From contig CAZCNS010000002.1 in NCBI GenBank assembly GCA_964500205.1, forward strand, positions 62,001-126,000: a stretch of DNA of 64,000 nucleotides, read 5' to 3'. Source of the stretch: UBA10329 sp964500205. Lineage in GTDB: Bacteria > Bacteroidota > Bacteroidia > UBA10329. The position numbers and the translations under genes were made by a program. Under the pieces are notes generated by a model. That model did not search any database. It had not been told where the DNA came from and was given only the letters and a program-made list of their open reading frames with translations. Of the stretch, positions 16,734-26,730 are shown piece after piece; within the stretch, counting starts at the first letter, position 1; every line of letters starts with the position of its first letter.

Positions 16734-17825
16734 TTACAGCGTGATACGTGCTCCGATACTGTGTACCCCAAGGAAGGGGTTTGTAGCGCGGAAAGAGTAG
16801 TCGATACCGAGCTTGCTCTTCTTCTCACTGTCCTTCTTAGTCAGGGGCACATTCACCGTAAGCCCTGCTGTAGGGCCAGTAAGCGCAGAGATGGCAATGT
16901 TGTTCTCTGCACCGCTACTGCCCATCTGAAGCACATAACCGCCTCGCAGCATGAACAATTCCTTGAAGGAGTACTCAGCTCCGAAGTTCATCAGGTCTCG
17001 TGTAAAGCTGTTTGAAGTGAAGTTAGCAGCGATACTGACCTGATGTGACAGGTCAGTATTTCTCCAGTGATAGGTAGCACCTATGTGCAGCGATGAGGGC
17101 ATCTCGTACTGCTCAGGACGGTATTCCAAGGTGAGACTACGGTCACTACCGGGAATCGAACCTCGAACACCAAGACCATCCCCGCTGAAACGCATCGCAG
17201 GCCCAACATTCTTCAATGATATGCCGAACTGCAGGTTGTCCTTGTTGCGCTCCTTGTCACGGCTACCGAGGCGGGTGGTGTATGAGACACCGGCATCAAA
17301 GGCAACACCGCTAGCGCTGAGGTTCTGGATGCTGTGATTGATCACGCGTACCGTGACACCTCCATTGATGCTGTTGGAGAAAGATTTGGCATAACTCACC
17401 CCAATGTTGAGGTAGTTGGGAGAGAAGGTACCGATGCCACCATCCGGGATATCGGTAGTAGTGATGTCGATCTCTCCAAAGCTCATGTTCATCACACTGA
17501 GACCGATGACACCAGCCTCACCGATCTTTTGGGAAAGACCGAATGAGTTGATCATCACTCCACTGCCCACAAGCCACTGGGTGCTTGTAAAGAGCACCTC
17601 AGTCTTCGTGGTGAATGCCATACCTGCAACATTGAGCCACTGTGCCTCCAAGCCACGTGCAGATGCCGAATTGGCGTTGCCAAAACCGCTTGAACGGGCC
17701 CACGGGTTGATGAGCAGTTCTGTTGCTCCAGCCTGTCCGGCCCGGTCAGAGTTACCCCCGATGACGGGCACGGTAGCGGCTGCAAACAGCATGATAAGGG
17801 TGGATATGCCTAAAGCTTTCTTCAT
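16734..17825 (-). CDS. PorV/PorQ-family outer-membrane beta-barrel protein
   Basis: 363 aa with a signal peptide (MKKALGISTLIMLFAAATVP) and a FadL-like barrel pattern. The start of the mature part (GQAGATELLINPWARSSGFG, then ARGLEAQWLNVAGMA) is the hallmark of the PorV/PorQ family, which includes PorV (LptO), the shuttle protein of type IX secretion. Whether this copy is PorV itself or a paralogue dedicated to the exported protein encoded just upstream cannot be told by eye. It is the last gene of an operon with a TonB receptor and a 1345-aa protein, closed by a terminator. Confidence 0.8.
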   Translation of the reverse strand: MKKALGISTLIMLFAAATVPVIGGNSDRAGQAGATELLINPWARSSGFGNANSASARGLEAQWLNVAGMAFTTKTEVLFTSTQWLVGSGVMINSFGLSQKIGEAGVIGLSVMNMSFGEIDITTTDIPDGGIGTFSPNYLNIGVSYAKSFSNSINGGVTVRVINHSIQNLSASGVAFDAGVSYTTRLGSRDKERNKDNLQFGISLKNVGPAMRFSGDGLGVRGSIPGSDRSLTLEYRPEQYEMPSSLHIGATYHWRNTDLSHQVSIAANFTSNSFTRDLMNFGAEYSFKELFMLRGGYVLQMGSSGAENNIAISALTGPTAGLTVNVPLTKKDSEKKSKLGIDYSFRATNPFLGVHSIGARITL

Positions 17826-17871
17826 TTCAGTCTTTAATTCAAAGGAAATGCGTGTTTACCTCAATCAAGGG

Positions 17872-20800
17872 TCAGAACGAGTCAAGGTCAAGCTGTCGGA
17901 CGGTTCCGAACCATTTGATGACCTTCTCTCCGATGCCAGGTGCCTCAACGTGTATCAGGTACACTCCGCTCGCTACAGGAATCTGCTTGTGGTTCTTGAG
18001 ATCCCAGTCCAAGGATGTGATCGGGGAGGATTTCTTGAACTCACGAACCAAGATTCCATTGACCGTGTAAATGCGCACAGTACAATCGTCTGGGAGATTG
18101 ATGATCTTGACGATGTTATCGAGCTGCGTACGCTCGTATCCTGAATGCGCGTAGTACGGATTAGGTACAGCCCGAATCAGATCGAGGGCACTTTCTGCAG
18201 TAGTAATATCTCCACGAACAGTTGCGAAATCCCCTGTGGTGAAGGTGTACATCGGAAGGTTGCCATTCTCAGGTTCAGCAGCCGCCCAACCCACTGCCAT
18301 GTTGCTGCGGTAGGGCTTGGTTACACGCAACTCCACCTTCACATCGTTAGCCAGCAACTGTCCGTTCTCGGAAAGCACAGGAACGCCAACCCACATGCAG
18401 TCTTTCCATACCCTTCTTTTCTCAGCATTGGATGGGTTGAAATTGTTGTCAGACAACTTGCTATAGATGAATGCTCCTTCATCATATGCAGGGACATCAT
18501 TTGCTGGGTCGGTACCGTTGTTACCGAAAATGTAGATGTAGTGACCGCCTCCAAAGATGACGTTGGGAGAAAGTATCTCCTGATTGAAGTTGTTGTCAAA
18601 AATGCGTGAGGTCGGGTTCCAGATCATATCACCTCCGTTATCCTGAAGAAGCCATGAACTCTCACCAAAGGCCATGTTCAAACGCTGACCTGTCTCGACA
18701 TTGACCGCGTAGCCCGGGAACCAGCTCATACCCATACCTGAACCATCTGGTCTACCATCCTGATCGACTGACGGGCTCATCCGTAGGTTGAATCTTCGTG
18801 CATCTCCGATACGGGGAACATTCTCATCGGCCACTTCAATCACAGGGCAGCGTGTCCACTTACTGCGGTCTGAGGTGATCACTACATCAACTCCAGCGAG
18901 GTTTCTCAGCTCGTTCAGCGCCTTGAACTGATTCCAAGTGGGCGACATGACGCCACTCTCATTACTTGCCAAGCGGTATGGTGCCCAAGTGCCGTTCAGG
19001 ACTGTCTCAAACACTTGCTGAGGGTCTCCGTAGTCTCCATTGGGAACTGGTATTAGAGGATCAGTTTCCACTGTTCCTGAACGTATCCAATTCTGCGGAG
19101 ATACTCCATCCACGTTAGGTACACCACTTAGCCAGAACTGAGGTCCAGAGAACTCGATGCGTGAGGATATCAGTCCCATTCCGGCATCGACATTTCCTGG
19201 ATCAATGGTCTGCTCAATGAACACAGACAGACCCCACTCAGGAATAAGCATCTCATCACCGTTGGAGAGACCAAGAGGCTTTTCAGCAAAAACGACTTTT
19301 GACCCTCCGACTGTGGGACAGCCATCACCGATGCATTCCAGTGACCAATACGCATCTGTAAGATTGCCAGGAGTGATGGTGTCAAGGATACGGAAAACAA
19401 AATCAGCGAAGGGTACATTCTTCGGATTAACCACCTTGATCTCTACCGGACCACGACCGAAGTCGTAGGTGATCTCCTTCACTCGGCTCTCGGCAGACTG
19501 AGAGATGTCGTGCAGCGATTTCTGAGAAAGCTTGAGGTCACGACCTCCATTGCCTTGACCCTCGATACGGGTGAGTCGGGGGCCATCACCATAGTTTACA
19601 CTAACTATGGTTCCTGACTGTTCAGGTTCAACTTTGTGGGGAATGCCCAAGACTGCCGAAATACCTCCTCCGGTGGCATTCTTACGTCCTGCCAAGTAAG
19701 GCGTCTTCTGGCCATCAAGCGCAGTCGGGTCGTTCTGGTCGTAGTTTTTGAAGTTGTTGTAAGCGTAGGCAATCGCCATGTAGTAGTACTTCTTGTGATT
19801 CACAAGCCTTCTGTCACCTGTTGCAAACTGATCTTGTGTGATCTGGAATGAGTGTCGAAGGCCCGCGTTCTCTCCATTGACCATCTCCATCGGAACACTT
19901 GCGTTCAGTTCCTCTGAGAAGGTGAAGTTCACAAGTTGGGCAATAGGGGCATTCGTCAAAGGATCGATGTTCTCTATGTCGCACTGAACCACGAGCCTCG
20001 CAACGTCAGGATTGAAGAGTTCCGAACTTGAAACGGTCTCATCCTTCAGCTGGAAAATCTGGTAGCCCTCAAAGCGATAGATATTATCAATGTCCTGACC
20101 TTCTTCAAGCGGAACGATGAAAGGGTCTATTTGCGCATAATCCTCATTGGCATTGTTTGAGGAGGTCGGATTGGACAGCAAAAGAACAAGCTCTCGGTCA
20201 AGCTCGATGATCTCAAGGTTTGGAGCATCGGGTCCATCAATAAGTATGAAGCAGTTGTCGAAAAGGGCCTGTGCCTTATCATCGACTACACGCAGCTTCT
20301 CTACAGACCTGTACGGGTCAGACGCATCCGTAGCACGCGCCCACACCACACCAACAGTGATGTCATTGACGGCACCGGACTCCAGTGTAAACGGCCCTGC
20401 CGACTGCATAAACCTGCGGTCGAAGGGAAGGTTACCAGCGGTCTGCTCCGTCCATGGTTCTTGCGGCACACCATTGGTACCCCAGGCACAGGGGTCAGAG
20501 TCACCGGGAAACATATATCCTGCACTTACGCCCACGTTGCAACCACTGTTCGGGTGTCCATTACCACCCCAGCACATGGGGTTGTTATCCCTCCAAATAC
20601 CACGCATATAATTATAGTATTCCGCAGCTGTGACTGGGTCGCCAATAACGCTGCCGTCATTGTTGTGGAACACAAAACGCCTCATACCGAAACGTTCATT
20701 ATCAATGATTCCATCGCCATAACCCACACCGATGCCGCCATAGACAATGCCTCCCTCTGAGAGGGCCTGCTGAACTTCACAATTCGTGAATAGCGGGTTA

Positions 20801-21909
20801 TCAGCACCGTCATTGTCCTGATAGGGTCCCTGGAAGAAGTCGACACCTACAGCCGGAGGGTTCTCTCCATACTGAAGAGGTCCACCTGTACCGTCAACTG
20901 GCAAGCCATTATAGCAGTAGCCCAGACCTCTGCGAACATCACAGCCTACATAGTCATCCTGTGCGAATCCAAGATCGGGATCCACCCACTGAGCGAAGTA
21001 GGTATTGGCCAAGGTGAACGATCCACGGTTGATGAGTTCGTAGTTATAGAACGTCATATCGTTGATCTCGTCATTGGTAGAGAAGGCGAATGCCTGAGCT
21101 CTGACCTCCATACCAATAGGATTGCCACCTGACTCGGTGTGGATGTTACCCTTATCGTTGAACACCCACCAGTGCGTCTCGTCACCGAAAAGGCGCACCT
21201 GTCGGGTCCTCAGACACTCAAACTCCGTAGGATTGAGGTCATAGAAAGGATAGTCACCACCATCCTCTGGGTTGTAACTACCGCTTCCGTCAGCATCGAA
21301 ATAAGGAGCCAGATTGTACTCCTGCCCTTGAGTGATATCACCATGTGCAGGCCAGTTTAGAATTGAGGCTGGGATGGAATAACCCGGAAACTCCTCGCCA
21401 TCACTGCATTCTGGATCCTCTTTGCAGAGGTACCAAGCCACGAACTGATCGACCTCTGGGCGCGTAATCTTGAAGAAGCGGTCATATGCAGCGCAGATCT
21501 CAGGCTCGATTTCAGCAGTAACAGTGTTAAGCGGACCAGGCCAGTAGTCGAACCCGACCTGTCTGAAACGCATCGCAGCCAACTTGAGCTGATTGTTGAC
21601 GTCAGTTCCACCCATCCAGAGTGAACCAGCGAATAGTGAATGCTTGCCACTTCCTTTGGGTACTTCGTAACGAGGCTGGCCCTGAAGGTCCCACCACATG
21701 TCACCGCCACTGTGGATTCGAGCGCGAACATTATTCAATTGAAGGTCGATAGATGCCGCAGGTGGCGCACAATCAGCTGCCAAGCCCTTGGCCCCATCAA
21801 GCTTGCCCTGCTTTCCATCCTTGGCCCCTTTGGACCGCTCCGCAAAAGCAGGAAGCGACAGCAGTACCGCAAAAGCGGCCGTTGCGAGAATTCTCATTTG
21901 CTTTTCCAT
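17872..21909 (-). CDS. large exported protein with a type IX secretion C-terminal tail
   Basis: 1345 aa, signal peptide (MRILATAAFAVLLSLPAFA from the second Met). No catalytic domain is recognised; the body is Gly/Asn/Asp-rich with many short conserved turns. The last about 100 residues (from VPNPYYAHSGYE through ASGVYLIHVEAPGIGEKVIK) have the beta-sandwich pattern of T9SS sorting domains, with the FPNP-like opening and a GVYLI strand. It lies 46 bp from the PorV/PorQ-family gene downstream and 26 bp from the TonB receptor upstream, all on one strand. I infer a cell-surface protein delivered or anchored with the help of these neighbours. Confidence 0.8.
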   Translation of the reverse strand: MEKQMRILATAAFAVLLSLPAFAERSKGAKDGKQGKLDGAKGLAADCAPPAASIDLQLNNVRARIHSGGDMWWDLQGQPRYEVPKGSGKHSLFAGSLWMGGTDVNNQLKLAAMRFRQVGFDYWPGPLNTVTAEIEPEICAAYDRFFKITRPEVDQFVAWYLCKEDPECSDGEEFPGYSIPASILNWPAHGDITQGQEYNLAPYFDADGSGSYNPEDGGDYPFYDLNPTEFECLRTRQVRLFGDETHWWVFNDKGNIHTESGGNPIGMEVRAQAFAFSTNDEINDMTFYNYELINRGSFTLANTYFAQWVDPDLGFAQDDYVGCDVRRGLGYCYNGLPVDGTGGPLQYGENPPAVGVDFFQGPYQDNDGADNPLFTNCEVQQALSEGGIVYGGIGVGYGDGIIDNERFGMRRFVFHNNDGSVIGDPVTAAEYYNYMRGIWRDNNPMCWGGNGHPNSGCNVGVSAGYMFPGDSDPCAWGTNGVPQEPWTEQTAGNLPFDRRFMQSAGPFTLESGAVNDITVGVVWARATDASDPYRSVEKLRVVDDKAQALFDNCFILIDGPDAPNLEIIELDRELVLLLSNPTSSNNANEDYAQIDPFIVPLEEGQDIDNIYRFEGYQIFQLKDETVSSSELFNPDVARLVVQCDIENIDPLTNAPIAQLVNFTFSEELNASVPMEMVNGENAGLRHSFQITQDQFATGDRRLVNHKKYYYMAIAYAYNNFKNYDQNDPTALDGQKTPYLAGRKNATGGGISAVLGIPHKVEPEQSGTIVSVNYGDGPRLTRIEGQGNGGRDLKLSQKSLHDISQSAESRVKEITYDFGRGPVEIKVVNPKNVPFADFVFRILDTITPGNLTDAYWSLECIGDGCPTVGGSKVVFAEKPLGLSNGDEMLIPEWGLSVFIEQTIDPGNVDAGMGLISSRIEFSGPQFWLSGVPNVDGVSPQNWIRSGTVETDPLIPVPNGDYGDPQQVFETVLNGTWAPYRLASNESGVMSPTWNQFKALNELRNLAGVDVVITSDRSKWTRCPVIEVADENVPRIGDARRFNLRMSPSVDQDGRPDGSGMGMSWFPGYAVNVETGQRLNMAFGESSWLLQDNGGDMIWNPTSRIFDNNFNQEILSPNVIFGGGHYIYIFGNNGTDPANDVPAYDEGAFIYSKLSDNNFNPSNAEKRRVWKDCMWVGVPVLSENGQLLANDVKVELRVTKPYRSNMAVGWAAAEPENGNLPMYTFTTGDFATVRGDITTAESALDLIRAVPNPYYAHSGYERTQLDNIVKIINLPDDCTVRIYTVNGILVREFKKSSPITSLDWDLKNHKQIPVASGVYLIHVEAPGIGEKVIKWFGTVRQLDLDSF

Positions 21910-21935
21910 TTCAGTTTCCTTTAATCATTCATAAA

Positions 21936-24900
21936 TCAGAAATTCAGCATTAGTCCAACCCTGAACCTTCTTGGAATGGAGAAGTTGGCTGGGTTGTTGA
22001 CCTTCACTGAGTACAGGTCACGGAATGATTGTTCATCTGTTTGCTGGGCAATATCGATCTGGCTCTGAGCGGCATTCAGGTAACCATCATCGTTAGGATT
22101 GCCAGTAGCGCGATACACGTTGATCACATTTCGGGTATTGAGTAAGTTCTGAAGATCGAAGTAGAAGTTCAACACCGATGTCTTCGCAGGCTTGTCCTCA
22201 GAACCTTTGTTCCATTTGATGGTGAAGTCACGGTCAATCCGTGCATCTACCCTGAACTGCCAAGGTTTGGCCGAACCGTTGATGGATCCCTCCAAGAAGC
22301 CCTGAACGGCACCACTTATAAGTCCCTCCGCAGAGATGTTGGTCTGCGCAGAATAAGGAGTACCCGAACCTGCACGGATAATGGCGAACACACCGAAATT
22401 CTCCAACCAATTGATCACCTTCCCGCTCTTGGTGGTGGTCTTCGGGCCATTGTAGTTCTTGCCCGCACCGAAACGGTAGTCAGCACTGACAACGATGTTA
22501 TGACGCTGGTCGAAATCAAGAGGCTGGGTCACCCGCAGGTTCGGGAAACCTGCATTGATCAGGTTCTGGCTGGTGGTTGCACTTGAACCAGTACCATCAG
22601 CAAACTGGAGTGTATAGGCTACGCGAAGCTGTATATTGCTTGTTCTGCGAAGATCATAGGTCAAGGTAAGACCTTTAACAGTTCCAAAGTCCAGATTGCG
22701 GAAAGTGAGATAAGTTCTGGGATAGGCTTCATTTACTCGGAAAACAGTGATCTGGTCACGCATCTCGCGATAGAAAGCGTTCAACTCGAATGCAGACCTC
22801 TTACTGAGTTTCTGCTTGAAACCAATGGCATACTCAATAGTGGTCTCAGGCCGCAGATCAGGGTTGTTCACTATGTTGTTACCAATGTTCTCAATGAACA
22901 GGTAGTCCAACAGGTCTAGCCGATTTCCCGTGAGGGGGCGCTGGGTGAGAACATCATAGTTGGCGAAGAACAACGCATCCTCAGAGATCGGGAACGAGAA
23001 GGATATACGTGGCATCACGTTTATCTGTGGATCGTAATCCTTAAATGCGGTTGCATCTGTTATCTGCTCATGATCAGGATTGACCAAAAGAGGTGCTATA
23101 CCCGTTCCAGTGCGAAGTGTGGTAGGGTCGGTTATGATTGTTCCTTGGGAGTTGTACCACGTGTCACCTTCCCTATAACCCAGTATAGCGGTAGGAGATT
23201 GAAGGTCATTAACATAGACCACTGCATCACTGCTTATATTACCTGGATGGGTAACCAACTCACCACCCGGCTGAAGGGAAGTAACGTCACCCGCTCTCCG
23301 CGTCTCTTGAAGCGAATAGGGATCTTTCAAAACTCGTTGGTTAGCATCAAACCGGTCAACACGGACACCAACCCGGAAAATCAAATCTTTGAAGGTGAAC
23401 TCATCCTGAATGTACCCGGACATGTAGATGGGCTCGAAAGGAGCCACCTTGCGGGTGAATCTACCATTCTCGTCACGCTCATTGAAGAAGCTGTCGAAAG
23501 TCGGGCGTCCACTCAATCTGCGACCAGTGTGGTCAAAACCGTAGTAGTTGACCAAGTAGTTACCGTTATTCAACAGCTCATCTGCACTGAACCACTCTGT
23601 CTGGAAGAAGGACGGGTCGAAAGAGTCTATGTCCAGCCAGTCAGTTCCAGCGGGATCCAATCCCAGCGCAAGACGCATGTTGTAATCAATGAAAGCCTGC
23701 CCCACACCACCCAACAGAGGGTTGTTGGGGTCTCGAGGGGTGTAGAGCGGATTGTATGAGATGGTGTCTGTGAAGCTGCCATTGGCATCAAAATGAATTA
23801 GAGGATTCTCTCTATCCTGCTGCTCCAAGTGGTTGTTGGCATACTGCCGTGTGATTTCCCAAAGTCTGTAAGGCGAATAGCCTACAAAGGCATCGTTGCG
23901 TTGCTCGTACTCGAATCCGAGAGAGATTGAATGGTTCTTGATGTCAAACGCGCCCATAGCAGCAACTCGGAACTGACTCTGATCCAATTTGCTGTACTGA
24001 TTGTACGGATAACCTGTGTTCCTCCAGATGTTATGAACATTCAATGGGAGGTCTCCGTTACGCAAAGCACCACGGTCTTGGTTGATCTGCGTCAGGTTCT
24101 CGTAACGTCCCTCTGCATTCGGGTAAAGGTTGTAGTACTGTTGCGTGTAGGCCGAAAGTTCTGGATTGACATCAGATGGAGTGAAGAGAACCATGGTGTC
24201 TCTCACTGGCCCTTCCACAAAACCGAAGAGTCCTGATGCCTCATCAAATCCTGGAGCATAAGTGCGTTCTCTTAAGGTTTCGAAATGTCCTACGTATCCA
24301 TATCGGAAAAGCTGGTCTCCGTGACGAGGGTCCTGCAACACACGGGTGTAACGCTCGTAGTCAGCCTGAATGCTGTAGTAAGCATTGGAAATGGTCGATG
24401 ACTTCTTCGCCCCGCCTTCCTCTTGTCCTGTGTTTCCGAAACGCTGGGTGAATCGACCAAAGACCCTCCAGGTCTTATCAATGCGCTCACCATTCCTACG
24501 GTGATTGAAGAGAGAATTCGAGTAATCATAAAGCCTTCTATCGTTGAAGTCCAACGAACCACCAACCTTGAAGGTGATATTTGGTGTTGTGTAAAGGTCA
24601 ATGTTCCCAGAAACCACCAATCCTCTCTGTGGAACATTCCTACGCTGACGGGTGAACTCCAAATCACTCTGACGCGTGAATTCCGATGCAAGGAAGCTAC
24701 CGCCTTGAGGATTTCGGATAATCGGGTTGGATTGCAGCTCTTCCCATTTATCGTCATTCACATAATAATGTCCAATGGCTGAAGGGCGCGGGTCCTGAAT
24801 GTAGCTCACTTCGCCCGCAAGAAAATAACCAAGCAGTGGTCTTCTGGCCTTACCCTCAGGATCGGTTTTATCCTTGACGCTCAGCAGAGGACCGGACAAA

Positions 24901-25691
24901 TTAGCCCCAACAAGATGGTAACCCTGTGGATCCAGTAGATAGTCGTTGTTATCGTTGAGCCGGATACCACCTGAACTCAGCAATTCAATGCCACCATAGG
25001 TTTTTCTTGATGCCCCCTTGGTTGTGACCGCGATGATACCACCGGTTGCATCTCCATACTGAGCTGGTACGCCACCCGTAAGGACTGTAACCTGCTCATA
25101 TGCTCCCTGCGGCAGGTTGGCAGAGCCACGCACCTTCACACCATCTATATAGGTATCTGTAGAGCCCTCACGTGTACCACGAATACTGCCGATGGCACCA
25201 TCATTGTCCTGAACCCCGGCAGCGGTGGTAACCGCAGCCGCTGCACCCCTGCTGGGCATCTTCTCGATGTCACGGCCAGTTACGGTAGTGGACGAGCCAC
25301 CATCTCGCTGAATCAGAGGCACCTCATATTCTATGACCACCACCTCGTCCATCTTGATGCCCGCAGTGAGCTTAAGATCTACGAAGATAATCTGACCCGA
25401 ATTGACCTGAACACCGGTCTTCTCGATACCGCCATACCCGACTACCGAAACCTTGACAGTATAATTGGTAGCTGGCTTCAAAGCCGGGATACGGTACTTA
25501 CCGTCAAAGTCGGTGGAGGCACCTGTAACTTGCTGTCCAGCTTGGAGCACGATCACGTTGGCGAACGGAATACCCTCCCCAGTGGTCTCATCGACAATGG
25601 TTCCTTGAAGGGTACCAGTTCCGATCTGAGCACGAGTAAGTGCTGTGAATCCAAAGGTGAGCGTGACGAGCAGTAGGAGTTTTCTTGTCAT
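21936..25691 (-). CDS. TonB-dependent receptor with carboxypeptidase-regulatory domain (SusC-like/OMP)
   Basis: 1251 aa from the ATG at 25691 (signal peptide MTRKLLLLVTLTFGFTALTR); the frame stays open 150 codons further upstream, but that part is not protein-like. Parts: CarboxypepD_reg domain at about 22-110 (GTLQGTIVDETTGEGIPFAN), plug with YIDGVKVRGSANLP and GGVPAQYGDATGGIIAVTTK, then a very long barrel ending RRFRVGLMLNF. The size and the GVPAQYGDATGG motif place it among large Bacteroidota receptors found with T9SS-exported proteins rather than classic SusC. The ligand is unknown. First gene of the three-gene envelope operon 25691 to 16734. Confidence 0.87.
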   Translation of the reverse strand: MTRKLLLLVTLTFGFTALTRAQIGTGTLQGTIVDETTGEGIPFANVIVLQAGQQVTGASTDFDGKYRIPALKPATNYTVKVSVVGYGGIEKTGVQVNSGQIIFVDLKLTAGIKMDEVVVIEYEVPLIQRDGGSSTTVTGRDIEKMPSRGAAAAVTTAAGVQDNDGAIGSIRGTREGSTDTYIDGVKVRGSANLPQGAYEQVTVLTGGVPAQYGDATGGIIAVTTKGASRKTYGGIELLSSGGIRLNDNNDYLLDPQGYHLVGANLSGPLLSVKDKTDPEGKARRPLLGYFLAGEVSYIQDPRPSAIGHYYVNDDKWEELQSNPIIRNPQGGSFLASEFTRQSDLEFTRQRRNVPQRGLVVSGNIDLYTTPNITFKVGGSLDFNDRRLYDYSNSLFNHRRNGERIDKTWRVFGRFTQRFGNTGQEEGGAKKSSTISNAYYSIQADYERYTRVLQDPRHGDQLFRYGYVGHFETLRERTYAPGFDEASGLFGFVEGPVRDTMVLFTPSDVNPELSAYTQQYYNLYPNAEGRYENLTQINQDRGALRNGDLPLNVHNIWRNTGYPYNQYSKLDQSQFRVAAMGAFDIKNHSISLGFEYEQRNDAFVGYSPYRLWEITRQYANNHLEQQDRENPLIHFDANGSFTDTISYNPLYTPRDPNNPLLGGVGQAFIDYNMRLALGLDPAGTDWLDIDSFDPSFFQTEWFSADELLNNGNYLVNYYGFDHTGRRLSGRPTFDSFFNERDENGRFTRKVAPFEPIYMSGYIQDEFTFKDLIFRVGVRVDRFDANQRVLKDPYSLQETRRAGDVTSLQPGGELVTHPGNISSDAVVYVNDLQSPTAILGYREGDTWYNSQGTIITDPTTLRTGTGIAPLLVNPDHEQITDATAFKDYDPQINVMPRISFSFPISEDALFFANYDVLTQRPLTGNRLDLLDYLFIENIGNNIVNNPDLRPETTIEYAIGFKQKLSKRSAFELNAFYREMRDQITVFRVNEAYPRTYLTFRNLDFGTVKGLTLTYDLRRTSNIQLRVAYTLQFADGTGSSATTSQNLINAGFPNLRVTQPLDFDQRHNIVVSADYRFGAGKNYNGPKTTTKSGKVINWLENFGVFAIIRAGSGTPYSAQTNISAEGLISGAVQGFLEGSINGSAKPWQFRVDARIDRDFTIKWNKGSEDKPAKTSVLNFYFDLQNLLNTRNVINVYRATGNPNDDGYLNAAQSQIDIAQQTDEQSFRDLYSVKVNNPANFSIPRRFRVGLMLNF

Positions 25692-25806
25692 ATCCTGTTG
25701 GTTTCTAGCCGCCCGAATAGGCGGCCCCAAAAAAGCGCGGCTAAAATAGAAAAGATCAAAACGGGCCATGAGAAAGATGAAACAAATGTTAAACCATGTT
25801 AACGTA

Positions 25807-26259
25807 CTAACTATAAGGGCGTTGAAGCACCGCGGCATGAACAACCGCCTGCCGAAGATCAAAATCAACAACCGATTCACCGACAGTTTCAACCTGTTGA
25901 GCACGTGCAGCGCGCCTTTCGTTGCGAGCATCAGAGGCAGCTTTAGCGGCATTCTCAGCAACAGGACGCACAGGTCTCGGTGTTGGCTGTGGGACTGACA
26001 TAGAGCGCGACCGTGAAGGCGAAGGTATCTTAACCGGTTCAGGAACACGCACAGTTTCAGGCGCAGACTCCGGCTCTTTTGGAACCCCGATAAGCTCGCG
26101 GAGCATCTCTTCCATGTCCACTGCGGGCTCTTGTCGCTGTTCATCTAATGTCTCCTGGCCGGAATCGGACTCACGCTTCCGCTTCGCTTCCTGCGACTTC
26201 TTGTAGGCGTTCAGCAGGAACCACCCTACCACTACTGCGAGATAAATGAGCTCTTCCAT
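25807..26259 (-). CDS. conserved membrane-anchored protein of unknown function
   Basis: 150 aa. The start at 26259 gives MEELIYLAVVVGWFLLNAYK, a single N-terminal membrane helix. A charged, Glu/Pro-rich linker of about 100 residues follows (PEPVKIPSPSRSRSMSVPQP). The last residues, VVDFDLRQAVVHAAVLQRPY, are the conserved end of a Bacteroidota family I know only as hypothetical proteins. The small C-terminal helix on a long tether suggests a docking peptide presented in the cytoplasm. It is separated from the TonB operon by 115 bp. Confidence 0.7.
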   Translation of the reverse strand: MEELIYLAVVVGWFLLNAYKKSQEAKRKRESDSGQETLDEQRQEPAVDMEEMLRELIGVPKEPESAPETVRVPEPVKIPSPSRSRSMSVPQPTPRPVRPVAENAAKAASDARNERRAARAQQVETVGESVVDFDLRQAVVHAAVLQRPYS

Positions 26260-26366
26260 GTTTAGTTGATTGAGTTTATAGGGTTGATGAAGTTGACTAG
26301 TCAATAGAACTCATTGGGTTGATGGAGTTGTTTCACTGAAGCAACTATCCCTGACAAACTGATTCT

Positions 26367-26717
26367 TTAGTTCCTCTTCCGCTTCGCCTTCCAACTCCTC
26401 GGCCTGTTGCCTTTATCGGCCTTCTTTTTTGTCTGTTTCATCCTTTTCCGTGTCTCCTTGTCTTGCGCCTTCATGTGCGCCTTGCGGCCCGCATCCATCG
26501 CCTTCTGCTCCTCTTTGCGCAGGTTGTCCTGCTTTTTCTCCGCCTCCTGCTGCGCCTTGGTGGCCTTGCTCTGGGCCACGGCTGTCGCAGGAAATGCTGC
26601 CGGTAAGAAGACACTGACCATCGCCACGATGGCCAGACCTGAGACGAGCGACCTCCACCTTTCGGGCTTCGCGCATCGCTGATTCACTCGTTCTTGTATT
26701 TTTTTTCTGAAAATCAT
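26367..26717 (-). CDS. small exported Lys/Glu-rich protein, unknown function
   Basis: 116 aa: a hydrophobic segment (SLVSGLAIVAMVSVFLPAAF) ending at an Ala-x-Ala-like site, then a strongly charged, helical, probably coiled-coil tail (EAEKKQDNLRKEEQKAMDAG) finishing in a very basic stretch. No family recognised. It lies 13 bp downstream of the protease-like gene at 26731, so the two may be co-transcribed. Confidence 0.5.
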   Translation of the reverse strand: MIFRKKIQERVNQRCAKPERWRSLVSGLAIVAMVSVFLPAAFPATAVAQSKATKAQQEAEKKQDNLRKEEQKAMDAGRKAHMKAQDKETRKRMKQTKKKADKGNRPRSWKAKRKRN

Positions 26718-26730
26718 TTCCTGGAAAAAC

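Noticed and set aside
17150..17170. A GGTTCGATTCCCGG-like T-loop (minus strand) suggesting a tRNA
   Set aside because: It lies inside the PorV/PorQ-family coding sequence, codes for RGSIPG in frame, and has no acceptor stem or anticodon arm around it.
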